A stretch of 21,954 nucleotides of DNA from Kiritimatiellia bacterium (GTDB lineage: Bacteria; Verrucomicrobiota; Kiritimatiellia; RFP12; UBA1067), in contig JAFRBA010000027.1 of assembly GCA_017405115.1 (NCBI GenBank), positions 1-21,954 on the forward strand, read 5' to 3'. Position numbers and translations under genes: made by a program. Below the pieces are notes generated by a model. It had not been told where the DNA came from. It searched no databases and was given only the letters and a program-made list of their open reading frames with translations. Within the stretch, counting starts at the first letter, position 1, and each line of letters starts with the position of its first letter. Positions 6,483-14,217 of the stretch are shown here, in pieces.

Positions 6483-9125
6483 ATGACATCAGTCGTTGTT
6501 GCCGCATGCGCATTGGCGGTCGGCATGCCGGTCAAAGTTCATGGAGACGGAGTTAGCGCCTCCGTGGTGCAGGATGCGCCGGGCTACAACTCGTGGCCGA
6601 TGGTCGAGGCCGTTGGCGGCAAGATCGTGTGTGCATACAGCAGGGGGACCGCGCACACGATTGACGAGGGGAAGCGCGGCGTCTATGCGAAAACATCCGT
6701 CGATGGCGGCAAGACGTGGGGCGAAGAAGTCTGCGTCGCCAACGATCCGTCGGTCGGCGAGGTGACAATAGGCAAAGGGCTCGACGATGGCGGATCGATG
6801 CTGCTCTGGGTGCGACGCTGGGGCAAGGCGAAAGGGCACGACCTCTATCGCACTACGGACGGCAAGACGTTCGAGAAGATCGCTTCGCCGAAGTTCTCGC
6901 CGATGCCGATGCAGGTTACGGACGTGTTCCGCGTGCCAGGCGTCGGGCTGATGTCGCTGTGGTTCGCCGGCGCATACGGCAACATGAAGGACGGCCACTC
7001 GTGGGGCACCCTGACGAGCGCGGACAACGGGCGCACGTGGACGCAGCGGACGGTTGAGGACAACGTGTCCAAGGCGGACTGGCCGACGGAGCAGAGCGCC
7101 GTATGCCTTGGCGGCGGACGGATTCTCGCAATCGCGCGCACAGAGGTGCGCGACGCGCAGTTCCAGCTGACTTCCGTCGACGGCGGCAAGACATGGCGGC
7201 GCGAGAGGACGAACATCCGGGACGTCTTGATTTCCACGCCAAGCCTTGTCTTCGACCCCAAGACCGGTGTTGTCCACAACTACTACTACCAGCGCGGCGC
7301 GAAGAAGCTGAAGCGCCGCACCGCAAAGGCGGACTACATTTTCAGCCATCCTGCCGAATGGCCGGAACCGGACACGCTGGCGGAGGGCAACGAGGTTCAG
7401 CCGTGCGACGCGGGGAATGTCAACGCCACGCGCGCTGGAGACCGACACGTCTTGGCGGCCTACAGCGGCTCGCCGACCAACACTGCGGTGTTTGTCGTTT
7501 CCGTGGCGGCCGGCAAGAAGGAAGCCGCTGCCGTTCCGGACGAGGTGATGGCGACGTGGCGCGCGATCGGCGACGATGCGAGCGCGAATGCGTGCATTGT
7601 GCGCGGACCGGGGCAGCCGCCTGTCAGGTACGGAGACTTGACGCGAAAGGGCAGCGTGGAGCTGCCGGTCGACGGCCCCAATGCCTCCGTTAAATGGGAT
7701 TTCCTGCTGCCGTGCGACCTTTCAAATGCGAAAGGCGTGGAATTCGACTTCCGATGCGATGACGTCTCCGGCCTCAACGGCGCCATGTTCTATTTCAAGA
7801 GCGGCAATGGCTGGTACACGCGGAACATCATTCTGGACGAGGAAGGCAAGTGGTGCCATGTCAGGATGCTGCGGTCGGGGTGCGGCAAAGAGGGCGAGCC
7901 AGGCGGCTGGGATGCCGTCAAGAGCATGCGCATCAACTTGTTCAGGAACGCCGACCGCAAGACGACGACCGCGGCCGTCGCGGATTTCAAAATCATTCCA
8001 GCGGTCGAATCGGCTGCCAAGGTGGAAGAGAATCGGGCGCGTATCGACGCGGAGGTGCGCGAGTTCGTCAAGTCCGTGCCCGGGAAGAAGGGAGAGAGGC
8101 GTCTCGTCTGGTGCCATAGCGCACGGGGTCTTGGCGGACGCGACTGGGATGGTTCGGTTCGTTTCCTGAAGGAGCAGGGCTTCACCGATCTCATCGCCAA
8201 TCTCACCTGGGCCGATCGCGCATTCTATGCGTCGAGCGTCCTGCCGGTCGATCCGTCAGTCGCGAAGCTTGGCGACGCGCTTGAACAGTGCCTGGCGGCG
8301 TGCCGCAAGTGGGGCGTCAAGTGCCATGTGTGGCGCGTGTGCTACAACATGGGCGGACGCATCGACAAGAACCGCATCGCACGCTTTGCCGCCGAAGGCC
8401 GTCTCGTGAAGATGTTCAACGCAAAGGGCAAGAACCCCTGGGGGCATACGTTCTGCCCGAGTCATCCCGACAACGTGCGGCTTGAGGTGTCGGCCATGGA
8501 GGAACTTGCGGCAAAGGGCGTCGACGGCGTCCATTTCGACTATATCCGCTACGCAGACCAGAACTTCTGCTTCTGCGACGGATGCCGAAAGCGCTTTGAG
8601 CGGGACTGCGGTCTCTCGGTCGCCAACTGGCCCGACGACGTGCGGGCGGACAAGCGTCTTGCGCGGAAGTGGGCGGACTGGCGCTGCTCGAACATCACGC
8701 GTGTCGTCCGGGAGGTTGCGAAAAGCATTCGCAGGAGCCACCCCCGCGTGGAGATCTCCGCAGCCGTGCGTTCGAGCATACCAGGTGCATATACGGCCGA
8801 TGGACAGGACTGGGTGGGATGGGCGAAGAACGGCTTGGTTGATTTTGTGTGTCCGATGGACTATACGCCGTCCACGGTTTTCTTCCGTTCGACCTATCGG
8901 GATCAGCTGAAGGCGCTCGCCGGCGCGCGTGCGAAGTTCTATCCGGGCATCGGCCTCAGCTGTTGGCAGAACGACGGCACGGATGCCATGAAGATGGCCA
9001 AGCACATTCAGGCGCTGCGCAGGGACGGGCTTGAGGGATTTACCGTATTCAACTTCGATGCCCGCGCAGAACGGGCGTTTCCGATTCTTTCGACAGGCCC
9101 GACGCGGGCGGAGCAGGACCATTGA
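6483..9125 (+). CDS. Multidomain glycosidase: sialidase-like propeller + CBM-like module + GHL10/DUF187-type domain
   Basis: This 880-residue exported protein has three parts. Residues about 25-350 form a sialidase-type BNR propeller with Asp boxes at S72-W79, T178-W186 and T230-W238. Residues about 355-525 (VKWDFLLPCD, VEFDFRCDDVSG, GKWCHVRML, then a FKIIP end strand) resemble a jelly-roll carbohydrate-binding module. Residues about 540-875 match the GHL10/DUF187 TIM-barrel family: GVHFDYIRY (682-690) with likely catalytic Asp686, a following C-x-C-x-x-C motif (C696, C698, C701), RVEISAAV, and FVCPMDY (788-794). The start at ATG 6483 is forced by an in-frame stop upstream; the n-region of the hydrophobic leader lacks a positive charge, which is unusual. 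The propeller lacks an obvious N-terminal RIP motif, so true sialidase activity is uncertain. The next gene follows after 21 nt and is probably co-transcribed. Confidence 0.82.
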   Translation: MTSVVVAACALAVGMPVKVHGDGVSASVVQDAPGYNSWPMVEAVGGKIVCAYSRGTAHTIDEGKRGVYAKTSVDGGKTWGEEVCVANDPSVGEVTIGKGLDDGGSMLLWVRRWGKAKGHDLYRTTDGKTFEKIASPKFSPMPMQVTDVFRVPGVGLMSLWFAGAYGNMKDGHSWGTLTSADNGRTWTQRTVEDNVSKADWPTEQSAVCLGGGRILAIARTEVRDAQFQLTSVDGGKTWRRERTNIRDVLISTPSLVFDPKTGVVHNYYYQRGAKKLKRRTAKADYIFSHPAEWPEPDTLAEGNEVQPCDAGNVNATRAGDRHVLAAYSGSPTNTAVFVVSVAAGKKEAAAVPDEVMATWRAIGDDASANACIVRGPGQPPVRYGDLTRKGSVELPVDGPNASVKWDFLLPCDLSNAKGVEFDFRCDDVSGLNGAMFYFKSGNGWYTRNIILDEEGKWCHVRMLRSGCGKEGEPGGWDAVKSMRINLFRNADRKTTTAAVADFKIIPAVESAAKVEENRARIDAEVREFVKSVPGKKGERRLVWCHSARGLGGRDWDGSVRFLKEQGFTDLIANLTWADRAFYASSVLPVDPSVAKLGDALEQCLAACRKWGVKCHVWRVCYNMGGRIDKNRIARFAAEGRLVKMFNAKGKNPWGHTFCPSHPDNVRLEVSAMEELAAKGVDGVHFDYIRYADQNFCFCDGCRKRFERDCGLSVANWPDDVRADKRLARKWADWRCSNITRVVREVAKSIRRSHPRVEISAAVRSSIPGAYTADGQDWVGWAKNGLVDFVCPMDYTPSTVFFRSTYRDQLKALAGARAKFYPGIGLSCWQNDGTDAMKMAKHIQALRRDGLEGFTVFNFDARAERAFPILSTGPTRAEQDH

Positions 9126-9146
9126 CATCAATAATTGGAGGCAACA

Positions 9147-11750
9147 ATGAACACAAGCAAGACGGACATGATTGTGGCGGCACTGGCTGCTGTGGCGGGA
9201 CTCTCGCTTTCGGCGGCAACCTACACGTGGATTCCGGGATCTACGGACTGGCAGAGCAAGTCGAGCTACAAGGACGAGGATGGCGTGACTCCGGTCGCCA
9301 AGCTTCCCGGCGGCGTGGACACGGTTGAATTCACGGGGACTCAGACAGTCGTCATCGGCGACGACGACATGGCGTTCGTCTCGTCGCTCAAGTGGCTCGC
9401 TCCGCGGTCGAATTCCGTCACGCTGGAATTCGACCTTGCCCGGGACGCCTGCCTGACGGCGGGAGTCGTAAACATTGGCAATACGGGCTACTACGGCAAG
9501 CTTGTCAAAAAGGGGAACGGCGCCCTTCAGTTCGGCGATGCGGTTATGTCCGGCGATACGGTTTCCAACTACAAGCTGCATGAAGTGGTTGTTGACGGGG
9601 GCACGTTGATCAGCCCTACCAACGTGCCCGCCTACAATCACTTCAGCGGCGGTACGATGACGGTAAATGAGAACGGAACTTTCATCATTCCCTCTCCCGG
9701 CAATTTCCGCTTCGCCAAGGTCTTGGGCACGGGAACGATCTCAAACCTTGTCGAGCGCTCGGGCGTGACGCAGTTCCAACCGACAGAATCGGGGTCTGTT
9801 TTTGGCGGCAAGCTGTCCGGGACGTTCAAATATATTTCCGCTGCGGAGATCAGCCTCACGGGAACCGAAAGCACGATCAACAACGGATTCACGATCTACT
9901 CGCTGAACGCACAGCGGACAAGGGGCACGGTTGGCGTGATGAAGCTTGGCGCGTCCGGCACGCCGTCCTCGGTCGGCAAGAATTCGACCATCAATCTCGG
10001 CAGCGGCGACGGGTCTGCCTGCCTGCTCTACCTTGGTTCGGGCGAGTGGACGAACAGAAAGTTCTCGCTCGGCGCCACGAAAGGCGAGCCGATCACCATC
10101 GATGCAGGCGCGCATGGCGGACTGTATTTCGCGGGCGACGGGATCGCCATGGGCTCGACTGGCATGATTCCGCTGGTCTTGGATGGTTCCAACACCGTGA
10201 ACGCCTGCGTCGTCTCCAATTCGATTGCATGCAAGACCGCGAACGGGACAAACTACACCGTGCAGATCACGAAGAAGGGAACCGGCAAATGGCGGTTTAC
10301 CAATGAGAAGAATGCGATGGCAGGGGCGATTGCCGTGGAAAACGGCACATTGCAGTTCGACTCGCTGGCCGAACGCGGGACGGCCTGTGCCCTCGGCACG
10401 GCGACAGAGCTCTACAAGCCGACCTTCGGATTGGCGAAAAAGGAGAACAAGGTCGACCACGCCTATCTCCTCGGCTCGGCAGGCGCGAGGGGCATTATGG
10501 AGTACGTGGGCACGAAAGTCGCGGCCTGCACGAACCGTCCCGTGCGATTGAAGGAGATGGGCGGTGGGTTCTCCGCCAACGGCGGTTCGGTCCAGGTCGG
10601 GGATTTTGCCTCTGCCGACGCGAATGGCTCGACGCTTGTCCTTTCCGGCGGCAACAGCGTGGAGAACTTCGCATTTAATGCAACCGATGGTGCTGGTCCG
10701 CTGTCGATGGTCAAGGAGGGTGCCGGCACATGGGTGCTGGAGCGTCGGCATGATTTCTCCGGGACACTCAAGGTCAACCAGGGTACGCTCATCGCCCGGA
10801 ACAACCATGGACAGAAGTATTCGTGGTATCGCATTTGGTTCATGGAGAAGGGCAGCACCTCTCCGAAGTATTCCGGGCTCGAAAGCGGTGTTTACGTTCA
10901 GGTTGCGGAATTCGCCCTTAAAAATGCCGCTGGCGTCCAGCAGAACATCTGCACGAACGAGGTGACCGATTGGACTACTTTGAAACCCGGTGAGTGCGCC
11001 CGTGGCGTGACAGAAGGGTATCGTGCTAACTGGGCTCTTTGGAGAATGTTTGACGGAATCAACGATTACTCCCACTATGCACAAGTCGGGAGCGATTATA
11101 AATCGTGCAAGATCGACGATCCCAATACATGGTTTTCGGTTGTGCTTCGGCTGCCGGAAGATGCGGATGACGTCGTCAAGTTTGACATGTCGGCCCAGCA
11201 GGGTGGCACGGGCGGCAACCAATATGCCGGCCGCAACCCGACGGCCGTGTCCATCGAGGCGAGTGTGGACGGGGCTCTTTGGGAGGTGGTCGGCGGTATA
11301 ACCGACATCCCGATCACTACGCTGGGGGGATGCGCGTGGATTTCCACGGCCTATACGAGCACCCCGGAAGTTCTTGCATTGTCCGGCTCCGCGCAGGCGT
11401 GCGACATCGATCCTCTGGAGAATGTCGGGCCGATTTCCGTTGCTTCGGGGGCTACACTTCGTTTTGAAGGCGTCGAGACGCCGATTTCAGAGTTGAATCT
11501 CATTGCAGCAGGCAACGGCACGATCGAGAACGCCGTGTTCGCCTCTTCTGGTACGCTGACCGTTAATGGTGTCGAAAAAGGCAAGGCTACGCCACTCGCG
11601 GTGACCTTTCGGAATTGCTCAAACGTCGGAAACCTCACCAACTGGACGCTTTGCCTCGAAGAGGGGAATGCGTCTCGTTATCGTATTCAGGTCGGTGCAG
11701 ACGGCTCCATCGCCATCGTCCCACTCGGGCTCGTGATTACTTTCCGATAG
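9147..11750 (+). CDS. Large secreted surface protein with autotransporter-type beta-strand repeats and a discoidin-like domain
   Basis: The start is ATG 9147, with GGAGG (9137-9141) 5 nt upstream; an in-frame TTG at 9135 overlaps that ribosome site and is rejected. The 867-residue product begins with a signal peptide (MNTSKTDMIVAALAAVAGLSLSA). Most of the chain is repetitive G/N/T-rich beta sequence of the passenger type. The clearest repeat is residues 517-552, a PATR-like unit (VKEGAGTWVLERRHDFSGTL then NQGTLIARN). Residues about 556-715 look like an F5/8 type C (discoidin) fold: WYRIWFMEKGS, VQVAEFALKN, ANWALWRMFDG, and VSIEASVDGALWEVV. The last about 100 residues return to beta sequence and end in PLGLVITFR. 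There is no C-terminal beta-barrel domain, so it is not a classical autotransporter and its anchoring is unknown. It probably binds glycans at the cell surface beside the glycosidases. Confidence 0.8.
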   Translation: MNTSKTDMIVAALAAVAGLSLSAATYTWIPGSTDWQSKSSYKDEDGVTPVAKLPGGVDTVEFTGTQTVVIGDDDMAFVSSLKWLAPRSNSVTLEFDLARDACLTAGVVNIGNTGYYGKLVKKGNGALQFGDAVMSGDTVSNYKLHEVVVDGGTLISPTNVPAYNHFSGGTMTVNENGTFIIPSPGNFRFAKVLGTGTISNLVERSGVTQFQPTESGSVFGGKLSGTFKYISAAEISLTGTESTINNGFTIYSLNAQRTRGTVGVMKLGASGTPSSVGKNSTINLGSGDGSACLLYLGSGEWTNRKFSLGATKGEPITIDAGAHGGLYFAGDGIAMGSTGMIPLVLDGSNTVNACVVSNSIACKTANGTNYTVQITKKGTGKWRFTNEKNAMAGAIAVENGTLQFDSLAERGTACALGTATELYKPTFGLAKKENKVDHAYLLGSAGARGIMEYVGTKVAACTNRPVRLKEMGGGFSANGGSVQVGDFASADANGSTLVLSGGNSVENFAFNATDGAGPLSMVKEGAGTWVLERRHDFSGTLKVNQGTLIARNNHGQKYSWYRIWFMEKGSTSPKYSGLESGVYVQVAEFALKNAAGVQQNICTNEVTDWTTLKPGECARGVTEGYRANWALWRMFDGINDYSHYAQVGSDYKSCKIDDPNTWFSVVLRLPEDADDVVKFDMSAQQGGTGGNQYAGRNPTAVSIEASVDGALWEVVGGITDIPITTLGGCAWISTAYTSTPEVLALSGSAQACDIDPLENVGPISVASGATLRFEGVETPISELNLIAAGNGTIENAVFASSGTLTVNGVEKGKATPLAVTFRNCSNVGNLTNWTLCLEEGNASRYRIQVGADGSIAIVPLGLVITFR

Positions 11751-11791
11751 GATGACGATCCAAATCTGAGCGCTCCCATTTCCGCCCAATT

Positions 11792-11800
11792 TGGTATAAT
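11792..11800 (+). promoter_or_regulatory. Extended -10 promoter of icd (leaderless or nearly so)
   Basis: TGGTATAAT with TATAAT at 11795-11800, preceded by AATT. No TTGACA-like -35 lies at the proper distance. The last base of the -10 box is only 8 nt before the A of the icd ATG, so transcription should start at or within about 3 nt of the start codon. There is no room for a Shine-Dalgarno sequence. Confidence 0.8.
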
Positions 11801-11808
11801 ATACGGAC

Positions 11809-13035
11809 ATGGCAGAGAAGATAACTTGTGCAGGCGGGAAGCTGTGCGTTCCCGCGAATCCTATCATCCCGTTCGTCGAGGGCGACGGAACGGGGCCAGA
11901 CATCACGCGCGCCGCGATGACTGTCTGGAACGCCGCGGTCGAGAAGGCCTACGGCGGCGGGCGGAAGATTGAATGGAAGGAGGTCCTCGCCGGCGAGAAG
12001 GCCTTCAAGGCGACCGGCGAATGGCTGCCAGCGGCGACGCTGGAGGCGTGCCGCGATTGCCTCGTCTCCATCAAGGGCCCGCTCACCACCCCGGTCGGCG
12101 GAGGCATCCGCTCCATCAACGTGCAGATGCGCCAGGCCCTCGACCTCTACGTGTGCCTCAGGCCCGTGAGGTGGTTCAGGGGGGTCCCGTCCCCGGTGAA
12201 GCGCCCCGAGCTCACCGACATGGTGATATTCCGCGAGAACACCGAGGACATCTACGCCGGCATCGAGTGGATGAACGGAACGCCCGAGGCCGAGAAGGTG
12301 AAGAAGTTCCTCCTCGAGGAGATGGGCGTGAAGAAGATCCGGTTCCCCGAGACGGCGTCGATCGGCATAAAGCCCGTGTCGCTGGAGGGGACCGAGCGGC
12401 TGGTCAGGGCGGCCCTAGACTATGCCGTGGCGAACGACCGCAAGTCGGTGACCCTGGTCCACAAGGGCAACATCCAGAAGTTCACCGAGGGCGCGTTCCG
12501 CGACTGGGGCTACGCCCTCGCCGAGCGCGAGTACGGCGCGAAGCTGGTGGACAAGGGGCCCTGGCGCTCGTTCACGAATCCGAGGACGGGCCGCGAGATC
12601 GTGGTCAAGGACTGCATCTGCGACGCGTTCCTCCAGCAGATACTGACGCGTCCCGCGGAGTACGACGTGATTGCGACGCTGAACCTGAACGGCGACTACG
12701 TCTCCGACGCGCTTGCGGCGACCGTCGGCGGCATCGGCATCGCGCCCGGCGCGAACATCAACTACCAGACGGGCGTCGCCGTCTTCGAGGCCACGCACGG
12801 CACTGCGCCGAAGTACGCAGGCCTCGACAAGGTCAACCCCGGCTCGCTCATACTCTCCGGCGAGATGATGCTGAGGTACATGGGCTGGACGGAGGCGGCG
12901 GACCTCATCCTCTCCGCGATGGACAGGGTCATCGCCGCCAAGACGGTGACGTACGACTTCGCCCGCCAGATGGAAGGGGCGAGGGAGGTGAAGTGCTCGG
13001 AGTTCGGCGAGGCCCTCGCCGCCGCGATGGCCTAA
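11809..13035 (+). CDS. icd: Isocitrate dehydrogenase (NADP+)
   Basis: The enzyme oxidatively decarboxylates isocitrate to 2-oxoglutarate with NADP+ in the cytoplasmic TCA pathway. The 408-residue protein is the homodimeric E. coli-type family (416 residues in E. coli). It has the nucleotide-site start [12 protein letters not shown], the substrate-binding block [20 protein letters not shown] (Ser102 aligns with the regulatory phosphoserine of E. coli), the [15 protein letters not shown] motif, and HGTAPKYAG with Lys335-Tyr336. That Lys-Tyr pair is the known NADP specificity determinant (K344/Y345 in E. coli). Codon use is strongly GC-rich like the flanking core genes. It appears to be transcribed from its own promoter on a leaderless mRNA and is followed by a heptamer repeat and moxR. 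Confidence 0.95.
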   Translation: MAEKITCAGGKLCVPANPIIPFVEGDGTGPDITRAAMTVWNAAVEKAYGGGRKIEWKEVLAGEKAFKATGEWLPAATLEACRDCLVSIKGPLTTPVGGGIRSINVQMRQALDLYVCLRPVRWFRGVPSPVKRPELTDMVIFRENTEDIYAGIEWMNGTPEAEKVKKFLLEEMGVKKIRFPETASIGIKPVSLEGTERLVRAALDYAVANDRKSVTLVHKGNIQKFTEGAFRDWGYALAEREYGAKLVDKGPWRSFTNPRTGREIVVKDCICDAFLQQILTRPAEYDVIATLNLNGDYVSDALAATVGGIGIAPGANINYQTGVAVFEATHGTAPKYAGLDKVNPGSLILSGEMMLRYMGWTEAADLILSAMDRVIAAKTVTYDFARQMEGAREVKCSEFGEALAAAMA

Positions 13036-13040
13036 CCCCA

Positions 13041-13087
13041 CTAGCAACTAACGACTAACAACTAACGACTAACAACTAACAACTAAC
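13041..13087 (+). repeat. Heptanucleotide tandem repeat (CTAACRA) abutting the moxR start codon
   Basis: Six full 7-bp units and one partial unit: one CTAGCAA, then CTAACGA and CTAACAA alternating, ending CTAAC directly before ATG 13088. The repeat makes up nearly the whole 52-bp icd-moxR intergenic region. No Shine-Dalgarno is present, so moxR initiation must use the unstructured, A-rich repeat RNA itself, or coupling to icd. Confidence 0.95.
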
Positions 13088-14050
13088 ATGGACCTGAAAG
13101 AAGCAACGAACAGGATCTCCGCACAGGCGGAGCTGGTGTCTCGCATACGCGACGAGGTCGCGAAGGTGATCGTCGGGCAGGAGAAGCTCGTGGACAGGCT
13201 GATCCTCGCCCTGGTTACGGGTGGGCACATCCTCCTCGAAGGCGTGCCTGGCCTCGCAAAGACGCTGTCGGTTAACACGCTCTCGAAGGCGCTTGGCCTG
13301 GAGTTCAAGCGCATATCGTTCACTCCGGACCTTCTGCCGGCGGACGTCGTGGGAACGCTCATCTACTCGCCGAAGACGGGCGAATTCACGCCGAAGAAGG
13401 GGCCTGTCTTCACCAACCTCCTGCTGGCGGACGAAATCAACCGCGCCCCGGCAAAGGTGCAGTCGGCGCTGCTCGAGTCGATGCAGGAGCGCCAGGTGAC
13501 GATCGGCGAGGAGACGTACCAGCTGCCGGAGCCGTTCCTCGTGCTCGCAACGCAGAACCCGATCGAGCAGGAGGGCACGTATCCGCTCCCAGAGGCGCAG
13601 GTCGACCGCTTCATGTTCAAGTGCCTCGTCGAGACGCCGTCGAAGGCGGACGAGCGCCGCATCATGCAGCGCTTCGCCGAGAACGCGATGCCGCCGGAGG
13701 CGAAGACGGTCTGCGGGCAGGGCGACATCGAGACTCTGCGCGCGACGCTGAAGGAGGTCTACTGCGACGAGAAGGTCGGCGACTACATCCTCGACATAGT
13801 GTTCAAGACGCGCGAGGCGAACGAGCACATACAGAACGGAGCCTCCCCGCGCGCGACGCTGGCCATGAACCTGGCCGCCCGCGGCAACGCGCTTCTGCAC
13901 GGCCGCGCCTACGCGACCCCGCAGGACGTGAAGGAGGTCGTGCACGACGTGCTGCGCCACCGCATCCTGCTCACCTACGAGGCCGAGGCAGAGAACGTCA
14001 CGAGCGACAAGGTGATCGACAAGATACTGTCGGAAGTTCCAGTGCCGTGA
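13088..14050 (+). CDS. MoxR-family AAA+ ATPase
   Basis: This 320-residue AAA+ chaperone-like ATPase belongs to the MoxR group, whose members act with von Willebrand A proteins in maturation or assembly of other complexes. It has VIVGQEKLVDRL at the N-terminus, a Walker A motif GVPGLAKT (52-59), a Walker B LLLADEINRAP (D115-E116), a sensor-1 region ATQNPIEQEGTYPLPEAQVDRF with the family's typical arginine, and a C-terminal lid that includes GASPRATLAMN. It lies in front of DUF58, the standard partner. The two further partners (DUF4381-like and vWA) are found about 4 kb away. The start codon follows a heptamer repeat with no ribosome-binding motif. Confidence 0.93.
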   Translation: MDLKEATNRISAQAELVSRIRDEVAKVIVGQEKLVDRLILALVTGGHILLEGVPGLAKTLSVNTLSKALGLEFKRISFTPDLLPADVVGTLIYSPKTGEFTPKKGPVFTNLLLADEINRAPAKVQSALLESMQERQVTIGEETYQLPEPFLVLATQNPIEQEGTYPLPEAQVDRFMFKCLVETPSKADERRIMQRFAENAMPPEAKTVCGQGDIETLRATLKEVYCDEKVGDYILDIVFKTREANEHIQNGASPRATLAMNLAARGNALLHGRAYATPQDVKEVVHDVLRHRILLTYEAEAENVTSDKVIDKILSEVPVP

Positions 14051-14062
14051 TGGATGGAAGAT

Positions 14063-14205
14063 AGTGCTTTCGCGCGGCAGAGCCGCGCTGGTGCTTGGTG
14101 CATGTGAAATGGCATGGAGGTTTGATGGGAGTTAAAAGTTTCAGAGAGCTTGAGGTTTGGCGGCAATCAAGTACTAGCGGCTCCGCCGCGAAGGCACCAA
14201 GCACT
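14063..14205 (+). repeat. Small element with hairpin-bearing inverted-repeat ends between moxR and DUF58
   Basis: The left end (14063-14101) contains GCGCGGC-AGA-GCCGCGC followed by GTGCTTGGTGC. The right end (14171-14205), read on the minus strand, contains AGTGCTTGGTGC followed by CCTTCGCGGCGGAGCCGC. The two ends are imperfect inverted copies, each a GC hairpin with a 3-nt purine loop plus a GTGCTTGGTGC block. They enclose a 14125-14170 core that is the start of a four-helix-bundle gene. It looks like a non-autonomous, possibly transposed or RNA-structured element. I could not define target-site duplications. Confidence 0.55.
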
Positions 14206-14217
14206 CATTCACCATGA
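14125..14217 (+). pseudogene. N-terminal remnant of a four-helix-bundle (S23/IVP-like) protein
   Basis: ATG 14125 has GGAGG (14116-14120) just upstream and opens a frame reading MGVKSFRELEVWRQS, the standard beginning of the S23/four-helix-bundle family (F-[KR]-[DE]-L-E-V-W-Q-x-[AS]). After 15 residues it runs into the right-hand inverted repeat and stops at 14215-14217; the family is normally about 115-125 residues. The stop overlaps the DUF58 start (ATGA), so the surviving leader peptide of 30 residues may now work only to feed ribosomes onto DUF58. The family is known as an ORF within 23S rRNA intervening sequences and as a relative of diversity-generating-retroelement Avd proteins. Confidence 0.6.

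Noticed and set aside
8256..9641. Minus-strand open frame of 461 codons
   Set aside because: Crosses the junction of two supported + strand genes, with no recognisable domain and no plausible ribosome site.
9741..11222. Minus-strand open frame of 493 codons opposite the repeat protein
   Set aside because: Low-complexity basic translation; the + strand frame has a signal peptide, repeats and a strong ribosome site.
11973..13058. Second + strand frame of 361 codons within icd
   Set aside because: Out-of-frame shadow of isocitrate dehydrogenase; Arg/Gly/Pro-rich.
13041..13087. CTAAC repeat as a CRISPR array or origin iterons
   Set aside because: Units are contiguous 7-mers without spacers, and no cas, dnaA or rep gene or DnaA-box cluster is near.
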